Positions 29,288-34,129 of a DNA stretch of 34,129 bases are shown here, one piece after another (position 1 is the stretch's first letter; each line of letters opens with the position of its first letter). This DNA comes from Candidatus Fonsibacter lacus (GTDB lineage Bacteria; Actinomycetota; Actinomycetes; Nanopelagicales; Nanopelagicaceae). The position numbers were made by a program, and so were the translations under genes. The DNA is taken from contig RFXN01000004.1 of assembly GCA_009921625.1 (NCBI GenBank), forward strand, positions 1 through 34,129, written 5' to 3'. The notes under the pieces were generated by a model. The model did not search any database, was not told the origin of the DNA, and saw nothing but the letters and a program-made list of their open reading frames with translations.

Positions 29288-29317
29288 GGTAAGTGGGCTG
29301 CCTCCAGAGCAGCTTAA

Positions 29318-29455
29318 GTTCATGACATCACCACAAAGCCTTGGGTTTTAGATAAGAGAGAAATGCTGGTAATTCCATCTGGACCAGGTATCGGAATCGA
29401 ATTGGATGCTGAGAAGGTTGAGAAATATAGCGGCGTTACTAATTTAATTTCTTAA
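29318..29455 (+). pseudogene. C-terminal fragment of an enolase-superfamily (mandelate racemase/muconate lactonizing-like) enzyme
   Basis: VHDITTKPWVLDKREMLVIPSGPGIGIELDAEKVEKYSGVTNLIS*, typical dGxlxVPxxPGLGxexD C-terminus with no upstream body. Confidence 0.65.
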
Positions 29456-30991
29456 TTAACTTTCTCGACCCGCTACGTTAAATCTTTCTATATCCTGAAG
29501 GACACTTGCTGGTTTCGCAGTCGTCCCTACTTGAGCTTTCTGAACCAGTTTTATTCGGATAGTTGGGCTGGAAAATGTGAAGTTCTTGGCGCTCAGATAA
29601 AGCCATTGACCATTCGAATCCTGACGAAGTGATTCGGTTGCGACATCTTGGACGCCGCCCTCGCTCGAGACCACAGATATTGATGCAGATAGTGGCGCAT
29701 TGGAGAATCCATAGAGGCAACGTGCAAATTCAGAGCGAAGTGCTAAATCATACGATCCTTTAAAAAGCGTTTTCCCATCCGCAAGAAAATGCGCCCCGCC
29801 AACTCGGTAATTCAAGAACGCCCCATCAAATGCAGGTGGAGTAGGTTCGTATGTAGGTGCGTTTGTCGTCACTAATCCCAAGATTCTACTTTTATCTTTG
29901 TAACAATCACTCCCTGATCCGAGTCCCAGCCCTGAGCCAAATCGCCAAATCGAGGTGACTATTTCTCCTGATTGAACCAAATTATTAAACGCTAGAAAAT
30001 CATTCATTGCATATTGTGGCCAAGAACCAAGATCAATTGTTTCCGCACTCGCAATGTCGATAGCAGCCAAGTTTGCCCGCCGTTGATTCCAATACTTAAC
30101 TAAATCTGGGTATTTTGATAAGTCACTCTTGGGAACAAAAGCGTGAATGCTAGGCACATCGATTGGGCTAGCTTCGACCCGAAGAGCATTTAGTGTCTTT
30201 GATATTGGCGTCACTTCCATTGAAACATCTTGCATTCTTCCGAAGAGAAATCCAGTTAATGAATTATCCATTCTTACGGTGAGCGCTACTTTTGTACCAG
30301 GCAAGAAATCTGTAATTGCAGCACAACTACTGTTTTCTATCCAAAGACATTGATCTTCAGGATTGCCGGAACGTAATTTTACTGGAAAAACATTTGCTGA
30401 AAAATTTCCTAGTTCAAACGAGCATAATTTTGTATCTGTGAGGCAGGCTTTATTTCGCATATTTTGAAGATCTAAGTGAACTTGGACTGCAAATTGATTA
30501 ACACCAAGTGCATTTAGAGTACTTTTTGAATTCCAAAGGCTTATTCCGCCACCAAACGGAGTGCCACGACTCTTGCTTGCGGCAAATTTAGCCGAGGGCA
30601 CTTCGTAACTAAGTGTTGCAGGTTCCAGTTTGCCATCTGCATTAGATAACTGAAGAGAATCAACACATAGCTCCCCTTCATTTAACTCACACGGTGGGAG
30701 GATAAAATTTGCAGCGATGGAATCTGCGGAGGCACAGGCAGGATCATCTACTGAAGTACATGAGATGCTGCGGGTATAAAGACCTGAAGAAGCACCTTCT
30801 GCATAGGAATAACCTGAAACCCAAGACTTTTCTCGCACACCTGGCGTAAATGCTTCAGTTGAAGAGAATCCGAGTGACGGCACTTTCGGCCACCAGGATC
30901 GTTCTACTGGAAACGCGGCATGCGCCGGGAGGATTGTTGTAACCAGAAATACAAGAGCCACAAGTGATGCGTGGAATTTTCTTGTCTTCAT
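29456..30991 (-). CDS. secreted hypothetical protein
   Basis: 511 aa; signal peptide MKTRKFHASLVALVFLVTTILPAHAAFP; several Cys; no family recognised. Confidence 0.7.
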   Translation of the reverse strand: MKTRKFHASLVALVFLVTTILPAHAAFPVERSWWPKVPSLGFSSTEAFTPGVREKSWVSGYSYAEGASSGLYTRSISCTSVDDPACASADSIAANFILPPCELNEGELCVDSLQLSNADGKLEPATLSYEVPSAKFAASKSRGTPFGGGISLWNSKSTLNALGVNQFAVQVHLDLQNMRNKACLTDTKLCSFELGNFSANVFPVKLRSGNPEDQCLWIENSSCAAITDFLPGTKVALTVRMDNSLTGFLFGRMQDVSMEVTPISKTLNALRVEASPIDVPSIHAFVPKSDLSKYPDLVKYWNQRRANLAAIDIASAETIDLGSWPQYAMNDFLAFNNLVQSGEIVTSIWRFGSGLGLGSGSDCYKDKSRILGLVTTNAPTYEPTPPAFDGAFLNYRVGGAHFLADGKTLFKGSYDLALRSEFARCLYGFSNAPLSASISVVSSEGGVQDVATESLRQDSNGQWLYLSAKNFTFSSPTIRIKLVQKAQVGTTAKPASVLQDIERFNVAGRES

Positions 30992-31078
30992 AGCGAAAGA
31001 TTACATATTAATTTCATCTACGTACAAACTTAGGCAAAGTGAATATCGAGCCGGCCTACCGGATTCGAATTGCGCTGG

Positions 31079-31153
31079 TGGGGCCGCCTCCGGGATTTGA
31101 ACCCGGGACCTACGCATTACGAGTGCGTTGCTCTACCCCTGAGCTAAGGCGGC
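31079..31153 (-). tRNA. tRNA-Thr(CGU)
   Basis: GCCGCCTTAGCTCAGGGGTAGAGCAACGCACTCGTAATGCGTAGGTCCCGGGTTCAAATCCCGGAGGCGGCCCCA: 7-bp acceptor, anticodon stem ACGCA/TGCGT with loop CTCGTAA, T-arm CCGGGTTCAAATCCCGG, encoded CCA. Confidence 0.95.
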
Positions 31154-31720
31154 AGGTTTTAATTCAGATTTAATCAAGGCGAAAGCTGATTCGAAATCTT
31201 CGCCAATCCATTCTCGAACTCGCTCTGGATCGCCAGCAATCTCAAGTTTCTCAATCTTGGCAACAGCTTTAGCCTCTTTGGAAGGATGATCATCGGTAAG
31301 CCATTCGATAAAGAATGGTAATTGTCGGTCTTCTAACGTTCCTAAAACGCCAACTTGTTTCCAATTCAAATCGCTGCCATCTGGACGGCGACGATTGCCA
31401 TCGACGCTCTCACGACCAAGTCGTTTTTCAAATGTAGAAATATCATTTACCGAAAGAACCCAAGTTAACAATCCGCCACCATCTTGCGCACGCTGTGAGA
31501 CAACTTTCCCAAAGGCAGATGCATCTGCAGCAGGATGATCCAGTGGGCAAACAATCTCGAAGTAACGTCCGCCTTGAAGGGGAAGTGTGAAATTACGGGT
31601 ACCAAAACGAGGATGAATACCGCCATCCATGAAACCTGCGCCCAAGCGCGAACCGATTCGTTGAACCTCATCGATGAGATGGTCATGTGACGCGACATAA
31701 GAGATGTGGTCTAGATGCAC
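31133..31720 (-). CDS. glyoxalase-like (VOC superfamily) protein
   Basis: MHLDHISYVASHDHLIDEVQRIGSRLG...FGTRNFTLPLQGGRYFEIVCPLDHP; stop codon lies within the downstream tRNA gene. Confidence 0.8.
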   Translation of the reverse strand: MHLDHISYVASHDHLIDEVQRIGSRLGAGFMDGGIHPRFGTRNFTLPLQGGRYFEIVCPLDHPAADASAFGKVVSQRAQDGGGLLTWVLSVNDISTFEKRLGRESVDGNRRRPDGSDLNWKQVGVLGTLEDRQLPFFIEWLTDDHPSKEAKAVAKIEKLEIAGDPERVREWIGEDFESAFALIKSELKPAALAQG

Positions 31721-31785
31721 GAGGTAAATCCTGCCCTATCCGAAGGGGTGCTCTTGACCACCTCTTTTTCCCGCTCTTCCCGCAA

Positions 31786-33282
31786 CTAAAGGGAGCAGCG
31801 GAGCGGGCGGGCGGGCAACTTTCCCGTGAGCAAAAAGATATCGACCGCGCCATCAACGCAGGTAGAGCCACGACCATGGCCGGTATGGCCATCACCATCT
31901 GCAGTAATCAGATATGCAGAGGGGAATCTGGCGGTTACCTCAGTAGCCCAGCTATATGGCGTTGCGGGGTCTCGCGTTGTGCCAATCACGACAAAATCCG
32001 GAGCGCCTTTACCGTTAAGTGGGACAGGTGGGCGGACCGGTTCGTAAGGCCAGTAATGACAAGGCAAAGTTGACCATGCGATGTACGGTCCAAAATGCGG
32101 TGCAAAGCTCGCAAAACGCTCTGCATCTGCAGCCAAACGCTTCGGGCTCGCATCATCTGTTCGATCGAGACAATTGACGATATATGCAATCTCATTTTCG
32201 TTCGATGGGTAGCGACCCTTCGCATCTCGGACAACGTAGCTATTAACCAAATCAAATAGCTTTCCGCCTTTACCTTTATAAACATCTTTCAACGCCTTAT
32301 TGAGTTCAGACCAACCGGTTTCGGAATCATAGAGTGAGGCAACCATTGCTAGAACGAGAATAGATTCGGTAGCTATCCGACCATCTTTACCGCTCAACGG
32401 TTCTTTTGCCACTAAATCTTGTAAACGCGTGATTTCATCACGAGCTTGCTCTAACGTTCCTTGAAAGAAACAATCTTTTTTACCTATACAATCGGTTAAA
32501 AATGCATCAAGAGCAATTTCAAAGCCAAGGGCCTGAGCCTTATTTAATTCATTTGCATTAAGATTTGGATCGACCACTCCATCTAGAACGAAACGGCCGA
32601 CATTCTTTGGAAACATACTGGTATAGACAAGTCCTAAATATGTGCCATAACTCTTTCCAAGAAAATTAAGTTTCTCATCACCAAGTACTTTGCGCATCAG
32701 ATCCATATCGCGCACTACATCTACAGAGCCAAGATATTTAAGGCGTTCACCTAATTTCTCTTCGCATCGAGTGGCGAGAAGTTTTGATGCCTCCTCTAAA
32801 GTCGACAAACTGAGCCCAGCTACCGGCGGTCCATTTGCTTCGATCAATTTGTCAGTTTCACTATTGGTAAGACACCGCTCTGCTGAACTACCGCCAACTC
32901 CTCGAGGATCAAAACCCACTATGTCATATGCGCTAAGGATTTTCTTGCTCACAATATATTCGGCTGCGTAACCATATTGCACACCTGATGCTCCGGGGCC
33001 ACCGGGATTTACAAAAAGCGAGCCCAACCTCTTTTTCTTATCAGTAGCTGGATATTTCACCAATGCCAACTGCATTCTCTCTCCACCAGGATTAGAATAA
33101 TTAACTGGCACTGTTACATCGGTGCAGAGAAAAGGACCGCCACATTTAACCCATGTTAACTTTTGATTTTGATATTGAGAAAAGCTCCAGCCGCCACTAC
33201 TTTGGCTTCGATAGAAAAATAACGTTGCAGCCGTGACGAGAACTGCAGTAAATGCCGCTATTTTCCGCTTATTTATGACCAT
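31786..33282 (-). CDS. secreted alpha/beta hydrolase (TAP-like/tripeptidyl aminopeptidase family)
   Basis: LFVNPGGPGASGVQYG, IVGFDPRGVGGSS, FLGKSYGTYLGLVYTSMFPKNVGRFVLDGVVDP, C-terminal GDGHTGHGRGSTCVDGAV. Confidence 0.9.
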   Translation of the reverse strand: MVINKRKIAAFTAVLVTAATLFFYRSQSSGGWSFSQYQNQKLTWVKCGGPFLCTDVTVPVNYSNPGGERMQLALVKYPATDKKKRLGSLFVNPGGPGASGVQYGYAAEYIVSKKILSAYDIVGFDPRGVGGSSAERCLTNSETDKLIEANGPPVAGLSLSTLEEASKLLATRCEEKLGERLKYLGSVDVVRDMDLMRKVLGDEKLNFLGKSYGTYLGLVYTSMFPKNVGRFVLDGVVDPNLNANELNKAQALGFEIALDAFLTDCIGKKDCFFQGTLEQARDEITRLQDLVAKEPLSGKDGRIATESILVLAMVASLYDSETGWSELNKALKDVYKGKGGKLFDLVNSYVVRDAKGRYPSNENEIAYIVNCLDRTDDASPKRLAADAERFASFAPHFGPYIAWSTLPCHYWPYEPVRPPVPLNGKGAPDFVVIGTTRDPATPYSWATEVTARFPSAYLITADGDGHTGHGRGSTCVDGAVDIFLLTGKLPARPLRCSL

Positions 33283-34129
33283 TTAGAAACGGACTTTCAA
33301 AAATAGCGCTTCAAGAGCCAGCAATGGAGCGACGTTAAATTTAAGGGCCCGACGAGTAGCCATGATTTCTTCCCATCGCTTCATAACGCCTTCACTATCG
33401 CTAGAAGCAGCCCGTTTTTCAATATCAATGCGAAGATGTTCATTGATCAGTTCTAAAGAATCACTAGCGCCCATTTGAATACTGAGAACATCACGATATG
33501 CAGATGCAATATCTAGTAATGCGCGGTCAATAGAATCTCGGGTGGCGCGAGTCACTCGTGACTTCTGCTCTTTTTCTAAATCTTTTAGCGCTTTACTCGA
33601 GCCACTTGGCGCACCTTTCCCAGTACCACCTGCGCCAAGGGCAATAGCTAATTCCTCCCGCTCAATTTCATCTCGTTCACTCGCTTCACTTGCAGCCTCA
33701 AGAGCAGCTATCTCCATGAGTCGAGCGGCTCCTGACATAGCTCCCGCTACATCATGTAATTCCAATGCGAACTTAATAATTTCATCTCGACGAGCTCGTG
33801 ACTCAGGTTCTCGCACCAAAAATCGAGCTCGGCCGATATGCCCTTGACTTGCCCGAGCAGCAAATGCCGCAATCTCTTTCGTGACTTCTTCTTCACGAAC
33901 AAGTAATTGAGTTATTGCTGATGTACTGGGGGTAACAAGCGCTACTTGTCTACAACGCGATCTAATTGTGGGCAGGACATCTTCAACTGTTGGAGCGCAG
34001 AGAAGCCAGATTGTTCGCGCTCCTGGCTCTTCGATCGCTTTCAACAGCGCGTTGGCTGCACTTTCAGTTAAGCGTTCGGCATCTTCAATGATCACCACTC
34101 GAAATGCGCTCGAACTCGGCTCCCACGAT
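33283..34129 (-). CDS. holB: DNA polymerase III subunit delta' (partial, 5' end beyond window)
   Basis: Frame open to the window edge: SWEPSSSAFRVVIIEDAERLTESAANALLKAIEEPGARTIWLLCAPTVEDVLPTIRSRCRQVAL. Confidence 0.88.
   Translation of the reverse strand, partial: SWEPSSSAFRVVIIEDAERLTESAANALLKAIEEPGARTIWLLCAPTVEDVLPTIRSRCRQVALVTPSTSAITQLLVREEEVTKEIAAFAARASQGHIGRARFLVREPESRARRDEIIKFALELHDVAGAMSGAARLMEIAALEAASEASERDEIEREELAIALGAGGTGKGAPSGSSKALKDLEKEQKSRVTRATRDSIDRALLDIASAYRDVLSIQMGASDSLELINEHLRIDIEKRAASSDSEGVMKRWEEIMATRRALKFNVAPLLALEALFLKVRF

Noticed and set aside
31687-32073. 128-aa + strand ORF opposite the hydrolase
   Set aside because: Antisense to the strongly supported TAP-like hydrolase and no recognisable domain.
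1-34129. CRISPR arrays, prophage, transposases, toxin-antitoxin or other defence modules
   Set aside because: No spaced direct repeats, integrases, transposases, phage structural genes or recognisable defence proteins seen in the window.

Overview
The window looks like part of a compact, streamlined actinobacterial chromosome; I infer this from gene order and protein style, not from any search. Most genes lie on the minus strand in a tightly packed housekeeping block, read from right to left: tilS, hpt, ftsH, folE, folP, folB, folK, panC, nadB, nadC, coaX, lysS, S51 peptidase, clpC. This is the classic actinobacterial arrangement. Flanking genes are proC, a Cys-rich protein, radA and mutY on the left. 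On the right are an NlpC/P60 hydrolase, EamA transporters, a SpoU methyltransferase, an aldehyde dehydrogenase/zinc alcohol dehydrogenase pair, a low-MW phosphatase, a tRNA-Thr(CGU), a TAP-like hydrolase and holB. No CRISPR array, prophage, transposon or obvious defence system was seen. The most notable signal is a series of apparent internal-deletion junctions. LysRS lacks an internal block, loses motif 3 and runs in frame into a complete ArgA-type N-acetylglutamate synthase. TilS is frameshifted inside its SGGxDS P-loop. Two EamA transporters lack middle or C-terminal segments. A TspO N-terminus is joined to an FCD/GntR C-terminus, followed by the C-terminal stub of an enolase-superfamily enzyme. 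Since lysS and tilS are normally essential, an assembly artefact or mixed-population consensus must be excluded before any biological reading. Other points are a 32-aa bS22-like ribosomal protein gene missed by the ORF track and a CDS whose last codons and stop lie inside the tRNA-Thr gene.
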